Below are positions 17,149-25,478 of a DNA stretch of 42,662 bases, in pieces (positions within the stretch are counted from its first letter, which is position 1; every line of letters begins with the position of its first letter). The position numbers and the translations under genes are program-made. The notes under the pieces are model-generated. The model worked only from the letters and a program-made list of their open reading frames with translations, made no database searches and was not told where the DNA came from. The DNA comes from Alphaproteobacteria bacterium MarineAlpha3_Bin2 (GTDB lineage: Bacteria > Pseudomonadota > Alphaproteobacteria > Rhodospirillales > Casp-alpha2): assembly GCA_002938315.1 (NCBI GenBank), contig PTLL01000013.1, positions 1-42,662 on the forward strand, read 5' to 3'.

Positions 17149-18111
17149 CTAGAAAACCGGGAAGAACAACATCCGGTCGGCCAACAACGCGAAGAAGATC
17201 AAAAACAGATACATAATCGAAAAGAAAAACATCGGCCGGGCGGTTTTACCGCCGTCGGCATCGGTGTCTTTCCACACCCGCCAGCCGTGGCGGGCGAAGG
17301 CGAGACCCAATCCCGTCGCCGCGATGCCGTAAAGGGCGCCGGACATGCCGATGGCCACCGGCAGCAACGTCGTCGGCACCAGCAACGCGGTATAGATCAG
17401 CATCCGGCGTTTGGTTTCCCGCTCGCCTGCGACCACCGGCAGCATCGGCACCCCGGCGGCTTCATAATCGCCGCGCCGGAATAACGCCAACGCCCAGGTG
17501 TGTGGTGGCGTCCACAGGAAGATAATGAGAAACAGGATGATGGCGCCGAGACCGACATCGCCGGTCACCGCGGCCCAGCCGATCATTGGCGGCAACGCGC
17601 CGGATGCACCGCCGATAACGATGTTGTGGGGGGTGCGGCGTTTCAGCCAGACGGTGTAGATGAACACATAATAAAGAATGGTCGCCGCCAATAGAGCCGC
17701 CGCGGCCACATTGACCATGCCGGCCATGATGGCGACCGAGCCGAGGGAGAGAATGATGCCGAAAATGAGCGCTTCCCGTGCCGAGAGGCGGCCCGCCGGC
17801 AGCGGCCGGTTCATGGTGCGTAACATGTGCAGATCGATATCGCGGTCGTACCACATATTTATGGCACCCGACGCGCCGGCGCCGATGGCGATACAAAGGA
17901 TCGCCGCCACGGCGGTCAACAGGTCCAGGGTCTGGAACGCCCCCGGCGCCAACAGCAACCCGACGGCGGCGGTGAATACCACCAGCGACATCACGCGGGG
18001 CTTTAACAGCAAGGCGTAGTTGGTGACGCGGAAGCGGGGCTCAGGCCTGGAAGCCTTGCCGTCCGCGCGGGCATTGGCCTTGTCCGCAGTTCCGATAACT
18101 TTATCTGTCAC
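17149..18111 (-). CDS. ctaB: Heme o synthase (protoheme IX farnesyltransferase)
   Basis: This UbiA-family membrane prenyltransferase adds a farnesyl group to heme b to give heme o, precursor of the heme a needed by the adjacent cytochrome oxidase. Motifs: LLKPRVMSLVVFTA, the Asp-rich NMWYDRDIDLHMLRTMNRPL, then YTVWLKRRTPHNIVIGG and WTPPHTWALALFRRGDY. Nine or so helices are predicted. I chose the GTG at 18111, which has GAGGA at good spacing and gives MTDKVIGTAD; a start at 18171 would add 20 poor residues. It is divergent from the cox operon, with the DUF2189 gene between them on its own strand. Confidence 0.94.
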   Translation of the reverse strand: MTDKVIGTADKANARADGKASRPEPRFRVTNYALLLKPRVMSLVVFTAAVGLLLAPGAFQTLDLLTAVAAILCIAIGAGASGAINMWYDRDIDLHMLRTMNRPLPAGRLSAREALIFGIILSLGSVAIMAGMVNVAAAALLAATILYYVFIYTVWLKRRTPHNIVIGGASGALPPMIGWAAVTGDVGLGAIILFLIIFLWTPPHTWALALFRRGDYEAAGVPMLPVVAGERETKRRMLIYTALLVPTTLLPVAIGMSGALYGIAATGLGLAFARHGWRVWKDTDADGGKTARPMFFFSIMYLFLIFFALLADRMLFFPVF

Positions 18112-18224
18112 GGGGAATCCTCTTTCCCGGGAATGGCGCCTGAATGGCTGGGGCACCTTATACGGAGGCAAATCCGATTCTTCAACAGCCGGTTTTAAGA
18201 ATCCGAAAAGAAAAAAACCAAACC

Positions 18225-19036
18225 TTAAAATTCTACGACCTTGCGATAGAGATGCCAGGTCGCATGGCCGAGCACCGGAAGCGCGATGGCGAGGCCGAGG
18301 AAAAACGGTATCGCGGCGATGAACATAACATAGGCGACAATGATGCCCAGCCCGCCATCGGGATCGGGTTGGCGATAACCGCCCTGACCGAGGCCACGAC
18401 CGCGGTGACGACGCCGACGTCGCGGTCCAGAATCATCGGAAATGAGACCACGGAAATGGTGAACACTATGGCGGCGAACACAAAACCGGCGAAGGTGCCG
18501 ACGATTATCAGCGACCACCCGGCGTCGGTGGTGACCATATCGGTGGCGAATTGGGCAATGGATTCAGGCACCACGTTTCCGAAATACTTTACATAGAGAA
18601 GCTGGGCCGTAAACAACCAGCCGATATAAAGAATCATCAGCAGCAGGCCGAGCATTGAGATCGGACGGATGGAGTGCCGTTGCAGGACGTGAAATGCCTT
18701 CCGCCGATTATGATTGAGGCCCAGTTCGCGCCTTCGGCTCAGCTCATACATGCCGACCGCCACCAAGGGGCCGATCAGGGTATACCCGGCCAGCAGCAGG
18801 AACGTGAACTGAATCAGGTCATAGCCGGCGTAAGTTCTGGCGAAAATGATGGTGATGATGGGATAAATCAGATAAAAGAGCACCAGATGCGTCGGCATCG
18901 CATTGAAATCGGCCAGCCCCTTGACCAGGACGTCTTTCAGGTCGTGCAGGCGAATTTTATGGATGGTCGGATGGTCGGACCGGCCGGTGTCGGCACCAGC
19001 GGCTATGCTTTCATTGGTCAATGCGATGCTCACCAA
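18225..19036 (-). pseudogene. DUF2189 membrane protein, frameshifted near the C-terminus
   Basis: The first about 225 residues are a typical DUF2189 membrane protein with a cytoplasmic start (IHKIRLHDLKDVLVKGLADF) and six predicted helices. At the G-run 18353-18351, after NPIPMA, the frame breaks into a Ser/Arg-rich tail (stop at 18233). The proper C-terminus GIIVAYVMFIAAIPFFLGLA then LPVLGHATWHLYRKVVEF continues in another frame to 18225. One base lost (or two gained) in the G-run explains it. DUF2189 genes often sit beside cytochrome c oxidase genes, as here; the function is unknown. The ATG at 19036 is the chosen start. A sequence error is as likely as a real mutation. Confidence 0.8.
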
Positions 19037-19432
19037 ACGCTACCGTCTTAATAGGCGGCGACAGTGTTGCATAGTATAGGGCTGGTCCGTCGAATATTTA
19101 TCGTTTCGACCCGGGGCCGCTCAAAAATGAAATTTGATGGGTATTTCAAAGAATTAGGGTGTAAATTGCAATTTCGCGTGTCGGCAATTTCGTTATAAGG
19201 TCTTGAAAAATTGTTGAAAATAAAAAAATTAGGACCAAGATTTCCTAGCATCAATTTAAATCCGACAAGATTACATTTTGGTGCGGAATTGTCCTTTCTA
19301 AATGGCTTGTAACATAGAAAAAAATGGGTTACTTCCTTCCCGCGGCTATCGTCGCGAAGGGGATTTTCACCATCACTCGTGGGGGCTCCACAAGGGCGCT
19401 CAAGGATAATCTGAGGTCGAAGAGGGTAGTTT
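19037..19432. other. AT-rich divergent promoter region of the cox operon
   Basis: About 400 bases separate the DUF2189 gene (minus) and coxB (plus). The centre, roughly 19120-19320, is markedly AT-rich with A-runs, as expected for a promoter region. I see no convincing protein in either strand. The coxB ribosome site AGAGGG lies 19420-19428. Promoters for both directions should lie here, but I cannot place -35/-10 boxes with confidence. Confidence 0.5.
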
Positions 19433-20311
19433 ATGTATGTAGCCGTCGCACTTGTCCTGGTCACCCTGGGCACCGTCGTATTTCACTTGGTAAACCCGTG
19501 GTGGTTTACGCCGATTGCGTCGAATTGGGGATTCATCGACACCACCATCGATATAACCTTTTGGGTCACCGGCACGGTGTTCATCGCCGTCCTCCTGTTT
19601 ACCGCATGGTGCACCTATAAATATCGCTACGACCCAAACAGGCGTTCGGTCTACGAACCGGAAAACAAGAAACTGGAGTGGTGGCTGATTGGGCTGACCA
19701 CCATCGGCGTCATTATCATGCTGGCCCCCGGCTTGGTTGCCTGGAATGAATTCGTCACCGTTCCGAAAGGCGCCGCCGAGGTCGAGGTCCTGGCCAAACA
19801 ATGGAGCTGGGGCTACCGCTTCCCGGGCAAGGACGGCGTTTTGGGTAAGACCAGTGTCAAACTGATCGACGATGACAATGTATTCGGCGTCGATCCGAAG
19901 GACGCCAAGGGCCAGGACGACGTGGTGATTGACGACTCCGAGCTTCACCTGCCGTTGGACAAGCCGGTCAAGCTGCTGTTCCGGTCCACCGACGTTCTGC
20001 ACAATTTCTTCGTGCCCCAATTCCGGGCCAAAATGGACATCATTCCCGGCACCGTCACTTATTACTGGTTCACCCCCACCAAGGTCGGGACCTATAATGC
20101 GCTCTGTTTCGAGCTGTGCGGTACCGGCCACTACCTAATGCGCGGTACCGTCATCATCGATAAAGAGAACGATTTTAAGGCGTGGCTGGCGGAACAGCCG
20201 ACGTTCGAGAAATCCATGAAAGAAGCCGCAAGGGCCGCCAATCAGGGATTTGCTAAATTGGAATCTGGGCAGGCCAAGCCCGGTAACGAAAATTCGAAGA
20301 GGGTATTCTAA
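19433..20311 (+). CDS. coxB: Cytochrome c oxidase subunit II
   Basis: The 292-residue protein has two N-terminal membrane helices (residues 4-22 and 42-62), another hydrophobic segment near 84-104, and a periplasmic cupredoxin domain with the dinuclear CuA site: His190 in DVLHNFF, Cys225 and Cys229 in CFELC, His233 and Met236 in GTGHYLM, with the Glu227 backbone ligand. It accepts electrons from cytochrome c and passes them to subunit I. The copper ligand set is complete. There is no C-terminal cytochrome c domain. It heads the operon, and its TAA overlaps the coxA ATG. Confidence 0.96.
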   Translation: MYVAVALVLVTLGTVVFHLVNPWWFTPIASNWGFIDTTIDITFWVTGTVFIAVLLFTAWCTYKYRYDPNRRSVYEPENKKLEWWLIGLTTIGVIIMLAPGLVAWNEFVTVPKGAAEVEVLAKQWSWGYRFPGKDGVLGKTSVKLIDDDNVFGVDPKDAKGQDDVVIDDSELHLPLDKPVKLLFRSTDVLHNFFVPQFRAKMDIIPGTVTYYWFTPTKVGTYNALCFELCGTGHYLMRGTVIIDKENDFKAWLAEQPTFEKSMKEAARAANQGFAKLESGQAKPGNENSKRVF

Positions 20312-22080
20312 TGGCTTATGTTGCACCGGCACCAGCCGAGGTCGAAGAGGTCGAACTTTACCACGCCAAAAGCTTCATCACGAAGTACGTCTTTTCTCAG
20401 GACGCCAAGGTCATCGCCATCCAGTATTCCTTTACCGCGATCGCGATCGGGGTGGTGGGCTTGGTGTTATCGTCGATGATGCGGCTGCAACTGGGGTTCC
20501 CGGACAGCTTCTCCATCATTGATCCGGCCGATTATTACCAGTTCATCACCATGCATGGAATGATCATGGTGATCTACCTGTTGACGGCGCTGTTCCTGGG
20601 CGGTTTCGGCAACTACCTGATCCCGTTGATGGTCGGCGCCCGTGACATGGTTTTCCCCTACGTTAATATGATCAGTTACTGGGTTTATCTGCTGGCCGTC
20701 CTGATTCTGGTCGCCAGCTTCTTCGTTGAGGGCGGGCCCACCGGCGCCGGTTGGACGCTGTATCCGCCGCAAGCTATCCTTGAGGGAACGCCGGGTTCTG
20801 GCGGCGGCATTATCCTGATGCTGGTGTCTCTGATCTTTTTCATCATCGGCTTCACTATGGGCGGCTTGAACTATGTGGTCACCGTCTTGCAGGGGCGTAC
20901 CCGGGGCATGACCCTGATGCGGATGCCGCTGACCATCTGGGGCATCTTCATCGCTACCATTTTGGCGTTGCTGGCCTTCCCGGCGTTGTTTGTCGGCGGG
21001 GTGATGTTGCTGTTGGACAGGGTCTTGGAAACCAGTTTCTTCATGCCGGCCATAATTTCCATGGGCGAACAGCTTGAATACGGCGGCGGCAGCCCGATTT
21101 TGTTCCAGCACTTGTTCTGGTTCTTCGGCCACCCGGAAGTCTATATCGTCGGCCTGCCGGCATTCGGCATCGTATCGGACCTGATCAGTGTCCATGCACG
21201 TCGGCACATCTTCGGGTACCGGATGATGGTGTGGGCGCTTGTCGCCATCGGCGGTATCAGCTTCATCGTCTGGGCGCACCACATGTACGTCAGCGGCATG
21301 AACCCCTGGTTCGGGTTCTTTTTCGCCACCACCACGCTGATCATCGCCATCCCCACCGCGTTGAAGGTCTATAACTGGGTGCTGACGTTGTGGAAGGCTA
21401 ATATCCGCTTCACCATCCCGATGTTGTTTGCGCTTGGCTTCATCGTCACCTTCGTCAACGGCGGGATTACCGGCCTGTTCCTGGGCAACACCGCCATCGA
21501 CGTGCCGCTGTCGGACACCATGTTCGTGGTGGCGCACTTCCATATGGTGATGGGGGTGGCGCCTCTAATGGTGATCTTCGGGGCCATTTACCATTGGTTC
21601 CCGTTGATGAGCGGGCGGATGCTGGACGAAACCCTGGGCCGAATCCATTTCTGGGTCACCTTCATCGGTGCCTATTCGATTTTCCTGCCGCTTCACTATA
21701 TTGGCTTCCAGGGTGTGCCGCGCCGCTATTTCGAAATGGGTGAGACCAATTTCATCCCGCCTTCGGTGCAGGACCTGAATGCTTTTGTCACCGTCGTGGC
21801 GGTGATGGTCGGGTTTGCCCAAATTCTGTTCTTCTACAACCTGTTCAAGAGCATGAGTAGCGGTGAAATTGCCGAAAAGAACCCCTGGAAGGCGGCGTCC
21901 CTGGAATGGCAAACGCCTGAACAGCCGCCGGCGCATGGCAACTTCGGCGACGAGCTGCCTGTCGTTTACCGTTGGGCCTATGCCTACGGCGTGCCGGGCG
22001 CGAAAGACGACTTCGTGCCGCAGGACATGCATCCCGATGAGGTCGGCGGTGAAGGTGCCCATGAGGCGTCGAAAGAATAG
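20311..22080 (+). CDS. ctaD: Cytochrome c oxidase subunit I
   Basis: This is the catalytic subunit of the heme-copper oxidase, reducing O2 to water and pumping protons. In 589 residues and 12 predicted helices all ligands are visible: His82 (low-spin heme) in ITMHGMIM, CuB ligands His274 in FFGHPEVY with the cross-linked Tyr278, His323 and His324 in VWAHHMY, and His409 (heme a3) and His411 in VAHFHMVMG. Glu276 in HPEVY marks an A1-type D-channel, and Lys352 in IAIPTALKVYNW fits the K-channel. The ATG overlaps the coxB stop (TAATG). Heme o synthase nearby supports an aa3-type enzyme. Confidence 0.97.
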   Translation: MAYVAPAPAEVEEVELYHAKSFITKYVFSQDAKVIAIQYSFTAIAIGVVGLVLSSMMRLQLGFPDSFSIIDPADYYQFITMHGMIMVIYLLTALFLGGFGNYLIPLMVGARDMVFPYVNMISYWVYLLAVLILVASFFVEGGPTGAGWTLYPPQAILEGTPGSGGGIILMLVSLIFFIIGFTMGGLNYVVTVLQGRTRGMTLMRMPLTIWGIFIATILALLAFPALFVGGVMLLLDRVLETSFFMPAIISMGEQLEYGGGSPILFQHLFWFFGHPEVYIVGLPAFGIVSDLISVHARRHIFGYRMMVWALVAIGGISFIVWAHHMYVSGMNPWFGFFFATTTLIIAIPTALKVYNWVLTLWKANIRFTIPMLFALGFIVTFVNGGITGLFLGNTAIDVPLSDTMFVVAHFHMVMGVAPLMVIFGAIYHWFPLMSGRMLDETLGRIHFWVTFIGAYSIFLPLHYIGFQGVPRRYFEMGETNFIPPSVQDLNAFVTVVAVMVGFAQILFFYNLFKSMSSGEIAEKNPWKAASLEWQTPEQPPAHGNFGDELPVVYRWAYAYGVPGAKDDFVPQDMHPDEVGGEGAHEASKE

Positions 22081-22091
22081 GAAACTGGCGC

Positions 22092-22709
22092 GTGGGCTTA
22101 TTCTCTCAACTGGCTGAAAAGCCCTGGACTCCTGAACAGGCCGCCATCGACGACCGTCATAAGGGAGTCGAGTTCTCCCTGACGACGCCGCAGTTCGGCC
22201 TCAGGGTGTTCCTCGGCTTCGTCACGGTTATTTTCACACTGTTTGTCGTTGTTTACGTCGAACGGATGGTGTTCGCGGACTGGAAACCGATGCCGGAACC
22301 CTGGTTGTTGTGGGTGAACACGGCAATCCTGGTCATCAGTAGCATCGGGCTTCAGTGGGCATGGGTCAGCGCCGATAAGGGCGATGCCGATGGCGTCAAG
22401 AAGGGCTTGTACCTTGGTGGTGTTTTGGCTTTCGCCTTTCTGACCGGGCAGCTGTTGGTTTGGCAACAACTGGTGGTTTTGGGGTTTTACGCTTCGTCGA
22501 ATCCGGCCAGCGCTTTCTTCTATCTTTTCACCGCCCTACACGCGGTGCATCTGTTGGGCGGCCTGGTCGCTTGGGGCAGGACCGCGATCAAGGTCAAGAG
22601 CGGTATGGACATGGCCAAAGTGCGCGGCAGTGTTGAGCTCTGCGCCGTCTACTGGCACTTTTTACTCGTCATTTGGATCGTGATCTTCAGTCTGCTGTTG
22701 TTTACGTAA
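22092..22709 (+). CDS. Heme-copper oxidase subunit III, first copy
   Basis: This 205-residue membrane protein belongs to the subunit III superfamily: helix pattern with LHAVHLLGGLVAWGRTAIKV and the closing VELCAVYWHFLLVIWIVIF, which matches the family ending (YWHFVDxVW). It starts at GTG 22092, 11 bases after the subunit I stop, with AGGA nearby. It is clearly different from the second subunit III gene just downstream, so this is an ancient pair and not a recent duplication. Subunit III stabilises the catalytic site during proton pumping. Which of the two is the structural partner of subunit I cannot be told here. Confidence 0.88.
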   Translation: MGLFSQLAEKPWTPEQAAIDDRHKGVEFSLTTPQFGLRVFLGFVTVIFTLFVVVYVERMVFADWKPMPEPWLLWVNTAILVISSIGLQWAWVSADKGDADGVKKGLYLGGVLAFAFLTGQLLVWQQLVVLGFYASSNPASAFFYLFTALHAVHLLGGLVAWGRTAIKVKSGMDMAKVRGSVELCAVYWHFLLVIWIVIFSLLLFT

Positions 22710-22727
22710 AAGGGGAAATAACAAAAT

Positions 22728-23441
22728 ATGTCACAAGTACAACCCGGAGAAACCGCATTACCCGAAGGCATGAAGGGCATTGTCTCTGATTGGTCTTCGG
22801 ACCAGCGGGCGTTCAAGGGCGTCCCCTGGGGCAAGGCGATGATGTGGGTATTCCTCCTTAGCGATACATTCATTTTTTCCTGTTTTTTACTGTCCTACAT
22901 GACGGTACGGATGACGACCACGGTGGCGTGGCCGCCCGTCAGTGAAATTTTCGCATTGAGTTTCGGCGGCGAACCTATTCCGCTGATCCTGATCGCCATC
23001 ATGACCTTCATCTTGATCTCCTCCAGCGGCACCATGGCCATGGCGGTCCGCTTCGGGTATCAAAGAAACCGCAAGGCAACCGCCATATTGTTGGTGGTGA
23101 CGGCGATTTTCGGCGCTTCGTTCGTCGGCATGCAGGCGTTCGAATGGACCAAGCTTATTTTAGAGGAAGGCGTGCGGCCGTGGGGCAACCCCTTCGGCGC
23201 GGCCCAGTTCGGATCGGTCTTTTTCATGATTACCGGTTTCCACGGCTTCCACGTGTCCGTCGGCGTGATTTTCCTTCTGATCGTCGCCCGAAAGGTTATT
23301 CGCGGCGACTACGACAAAGGGACGAAAGGCTTTTTCACCAGCCGCCCGGGCAACTACGAAATCGTCGAAACCATGGGCCTGTATTGGCATTTCGTCGATC
23401 TGGTCTGGATTTTCATTTTTGCTTTCTTCTATCTTTGGTAG
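22728..23441 (+). CDS. Heme-copper oxidase subunit III, second copy
   Basis: The 237-residue membrane protein again has the subunit III layout, with seven predicted helices: MMWVFLLSDTFIFSCFLLSY at the start, then FHGFHVSVGVIFLLIVARKV and the conserved ending NYEIVETMGLYWHFVDLVWI. The conserved Glu and His of helix regions are kept better than in the first copy, so this one looks closest to canonical CoxC. AAAGGGGA precedes the ATG. It follows the first copy by 18 bases and precedes subunit IV by 9, so all are one operon. Confidence 0.92.
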   Translation: MSQVQPGETALPEGMKGIVSDWSSDQRAFKGVPWGKAMMWVFLLSDTFIFSCFLLSYMTVRMTTTVAWPPVSEIFALSFGGEPIPLILIAIMTFILISSSGTMAMAVRFGYQRNRKATAILLVVTAIFGASFVGMQAFEWTKLILEEGVRPWGNPFGAAQFGSVFFMITGFHGFHVSVGVIFLLIVARKVIRGDYDKGTKGFFTSRPGNYEIVETMGLYWHFVDLVWIFIFAFFYLW

Positions 23442-23450
23442 GGCGGGAAC

Positions 23451-23789
23451 ATGGCAAACGCAGAAGCACACGTAGAAGGCCAACAGCATCCGATTGGCAT
23501 TTATTTCAAGATCTGGGCGTTGCTGTTCGTTCTCAGCGCATTCTCCTATGCAGTCGATTACTATCACCTTGAGGGTGGCCTCAGGTGGTCCTTGATCCTC
23601 ATCTTCATGATTTTGAAGGCGGGCCTGATCGTTGCCGTGTTCATGCACATGATGTGGGAACGGATGGCCCTGATGTGCGCCATTTTGCTGCCGATGACAT
23701 TTATCGTGGTGTTCATCTTCCTGATGACGAGCGAAGCCGATTACACCTTCGCGCTGCGGGACTTTTTCTTTGCTGTAGGCGGGGCTTAG
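23451..23789 (+). CDS. Cytochrome c oxidase subunit IV family protein
   Basis: The 112-residue protein has three predicted helices and the family features of bacterial subunit IV (COX4-pro): HPIGIYFKIWALLFVLSAFS near the start, then ILKAGLIVAVFMHMMWERM in the second helix. It stabilises the oxidase core and is not catalytic. It begins nine bases after the second subunit III gene, with a GGGCGGGAAC ribosome site. It is the last recognised oxidase subunit of the operon. Confidence 0.93.
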   Translation: MANAEAHVEGQQHPIGIYFKIWALLFVLSAFSYAVDYYHLEGGLRWSLILIFMILKAGLIVAVFMHMMWERMALMCAILLPMTFIVVFIFLMTSEADYTFALRDFFFAVGGA

Positions 23790-23821
23790 CCGGCCTTTTG
23801 CCTTTGGTGGCCTTTTGGTTC

Positions 23822-23863
23822 CGGCCCCCTTTAGCGTAAGCGGGGCGGGGCCGTGGCCCTTTT
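23822..23863 (+). terminator. GC-rich hairpin with short T-run after the subunit IV gene
   Basis: CGGCCCC (23822-23828) pairs with GGGGCCG (23847-23853), with further internal pairing possible, and TTTT follows at 23860-23863. It looks like a leaky intrinsic terminator or processing site between the oxidase genes and the small membrane gene that starts at 23875. Confidence 0.4.
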
Positions 23864-23874
23864 AGGAAGCCTGG

Positions 23875-24042
23875 ATGTTTGTTTCACCCGCGATGGCGCA
23901 TGTCTCTGCCGGATCTTCGACGCCGGGGGCCGGCTATGGGCCTCTAATTTTCGTGGCCGCCGCGGTCTTGTTCGTCGCCTTCATGGTGATCGATAAAAAA
24001 TGGCGCGAACACCGGAAAAATCGCGATGACGAAGAGACGTAA
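23875..24042 (+). CDS. Small single-helix membrane protein at the end of the cox operon
   Basis: The 55-residue product starts MFVSPAMAHVSAGSSTPGAG, has one membrane helix (PLIFVAAAVLFVAFMVI) and ends in a highly charged cytoplasmic tail (DKKWREHRKNRDDEET). AGGAAG lies five bases before the ATG. Its position after subunit IV and its shape recall tiny accessory oxidase subunits or assembly proteins, but that is only an inference. It lies behind a possible leaky terminator. It is short enough to be missed by automatic calling. Confidence 0.6.
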   Translation: MFVSPAMAHVSAGSSTPGAGYGPLIFVAAAVLFVAFMVIDKKWREHRKNRDDEET

Positions 24043-24171
24043 CCGCCTGACGCCTTGGCTTCAGAGATGGCGACGAACCCCCGCCCGCTAACCTCCTCCA
24101 TCAACAGGTGATAGCCGCAAAACTATTAGACGGCCTGCTGTGCTTTTGCGTGGTTTTATATCTGCAGGAAT

Positions 24172-24242
24172 GTCCGCTTTTGGGGGCAAAGCGGACGTAA
24201 TATACCAATCCGGAAAGAGTCCGCTAAAAACCAAAAGCGGAC
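24172..24242. repeat. Tandem palindromes built on GTCCGCTTT / AAAGCGGAC
   Basis: Two inverted repeats sit side by side: GTCCGCTTT (24172-24180) with AAAGCGGAC (24188-24196), and GTCCGCT (24219-24225) with AGCGGAC (24236-24242). The half-site TGTCCGCTTTT is shared by both. From memory, very similar ATGTCCGCTTT palindromes are abundant between genes of many alphaproteobacteria and behave like REP-type elements. The unit lies directly upstream of the cysC remnant, so it may mark the rearrangement that removed the rest of that gene. Confidence 0.6.
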
Positions 24243-24321
24243 ATGCTGAATGTCATAGCCCTCCCCGCCCTTGCGTTTGTCGGGGTCCATGTCTTTGAGC
24301 AAATGCTCAACGGGCTGGCGG

Positions 24322-24465
24322 GGTGAAATTCCTGAATTCACCGGCGTTTCGGCGCCATATGAGACGCCGGAAAATTCCGAATTGGAGATCGACACCGGCA
24401 CCATGGCGGTGGAAGAGTGCTTAAGAATTCTGGAAGACTACGTGGAATCCAACTTCGGCTTATAA
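24322..24465 (+). pseudogene. cysC: 3' remnant of an adenylylsulfate kinase gene
   Basis: The plus strand reads GEIPEFTGVSAPYETPENSE and goes on LEIDTGTMAVEECLRILEDY to a TAA. This is the C-terminal part of APS kinase (CysC, or the CysC part of CysNC), whose family form is (I)xxFTGxxxPYExPxxPELxxDT...ESV. About 150 residues, including the P-loop and APS site, are missing; a palindromic repeat lies just upstream. No start codon or ribosome site suits it. It is a dead gene end, evidence of a deletion or rearrangement. Sulfate-activation genes are not otherwise seen here. Confidence 0.75.
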
Positions 24466-24485
24466 GGTCCTACGAAGCCGTTTTA

Positions 24486-24728
24486 TTACGCATCAAGGGC
24501 ACGTTCGTATACGTCCAGGATGGCTTCCATTTCCGATCGGTCGTCCTTGTCCATTTTGCGAAGCCGGATCAACTGACGCATGACCCTAATATCGAAGCCG
24601 GCGCCCTTGGCCTCGGCATAAACCTCGCGGATATCAGCGCTGAGGGCTACTTTTTCTTCTTCCAGTCTTTCGATGCGCTCGACGAATGACCTCAATCGTT
24701 CACCTGCAACGCCGCCAACATCCACCAT
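24486..24728 (-). CDS. gapR: GapR-family nucleoid-associated protein (DUF2312)
   Basis: The 80-residue protein is strongly helical and matches the GapR pattern: RLRSFVERIERLEEEKVAL, DIREVYAEAKGAGFDIRVMR and RLRKMDKDDRSEMEAILDVY. In Caulobacter, GapR binds overtwisted, AT-rich DNA, clamps around it as a tetramer and aids replication. The conserved coiled-coil core is full length. I chose the ATG at 24728, which has GGGAG at fair spacing; a GTG at 24746 would add six residues. It is convergent with the cysC remnant. Confidence 0.92.
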   Translation of the reverse strand: MVDVGGVAGERLRSFVERIERLEEEKVALSADIREVYAEAKGAGFDIRVMRQLIRLRKMDKDDRSEMEAILDVYERALDA

Positions 24729-24967
24729 TTTAACGTACACTCCCACGGCCTATATGTATTACTTCGGGAGTTTCGTCCCGACCCGGTTCAATGGCCCCTT
24801 ATCAACGGCCGGACGGCACCATACGCGCGCTTGAGAAAGCTGGCAAGGCAGTGTTTGAAGGCGTTTTTCCACCCTTCGTACGGTTCGCAACGCACTAAAT
24901 TTAATAGGTTTTTAACTACATACTCTTATATGAGCATCAGGGAGAACTATCCAAAGGGGCCTTTGTT

Positions 24968-25463
24968 TTGGTAAGCTATGATTTCAGCCGTCTCGGTGTT
25001 TTCCTTATCGAGGACAACGGTTTTATCCGTCAAACTCTTGAAGATTTGTTGCACTATTTCAAGTTTGGCCGTGTTGGCACGGCTAAAAACGGCGAGGAAG
25101 CCATTGAATACATGAAGAGGCTCAGTGGCACTGGCGCTAACACCCCGCCCGATATTATCATTTCAGACCTGGTCATGGCGCCCATCAACGGCCTTCTGTT
25201 CCTCCGCTGGATAAGGACGGCTAAGGAATCTCCAAACCGGATGGCGCCCTTCATCATGCTGAGCGGCGCCGCCGACACGGCCTACGTGAATTCGGCCCGG
25301 GACCTTGGGTGCACCGAATTCCTGGCGAAACCATTTTCGGCCGGTGTTGCGTGAAAAAGTCGCCGGAGATGGTGGTGAAATAGGCCGCGCCCTGTTGGCA
25401 TCGCTGGAAAAGGCTATCGATTCCATGGACGTCATGGTCGGTGGAACGTTATTGAAAAAATAA
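24968..25463 (+). pseudogene. Response regulator (receiver domain) with a C-terminal frameshift
   Basis: From a TTG at 24968 (AAAGGGG upstream) the protein reads VFLIEDNGFIRQTLEDLLHY, with phospho-acceptor Asp in IIISDLVMAPING, Ser in IMLSGAADTAY and Lys in FLAKPFSA, a complete receiver. One extra G at 25343-25344 then gives AGVA and a TGA. Without it the frame runs on as VLREKVAGDGGEIGRALLAS and ends LLKK at 25463, a natural tail of about 40 residues. The receiver itself is intact, so a shortened but possibly active protein of 128 residues could still be made. The function is unknown; no kinase is nearby. Confidence 0.75.
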
Positions 25464-25478
25464 TAGACTTTCCCGCCC

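Noticed and set aside
19048-19473. 141-codon minus-strand frame in the cox promoter region
   Set aside because: No family features, no ribosome site, overlaps the coxB start; AT-rich promoter DNA explains it.
20467-21543. 358-codon minus-strand open frame inside ctaD
   Set aside because: The product is a His/Gln/Asp-rich low-complexity shadow of subunit I on the opposite strand.
24156-24404. 82-codon minus-strand frame over the palindromes
   Set aside because: It reads through the repeat element and antisense to the cysC remnant; such frames are by-products of the repeat.
24791-24898. 35-codon plus-strand frame MAPYQRPDGTIRALEKAGKA...
   Set aside because: Reads reasonably, but has no ribosome site, no recognisable motif and is short enough to be chance.
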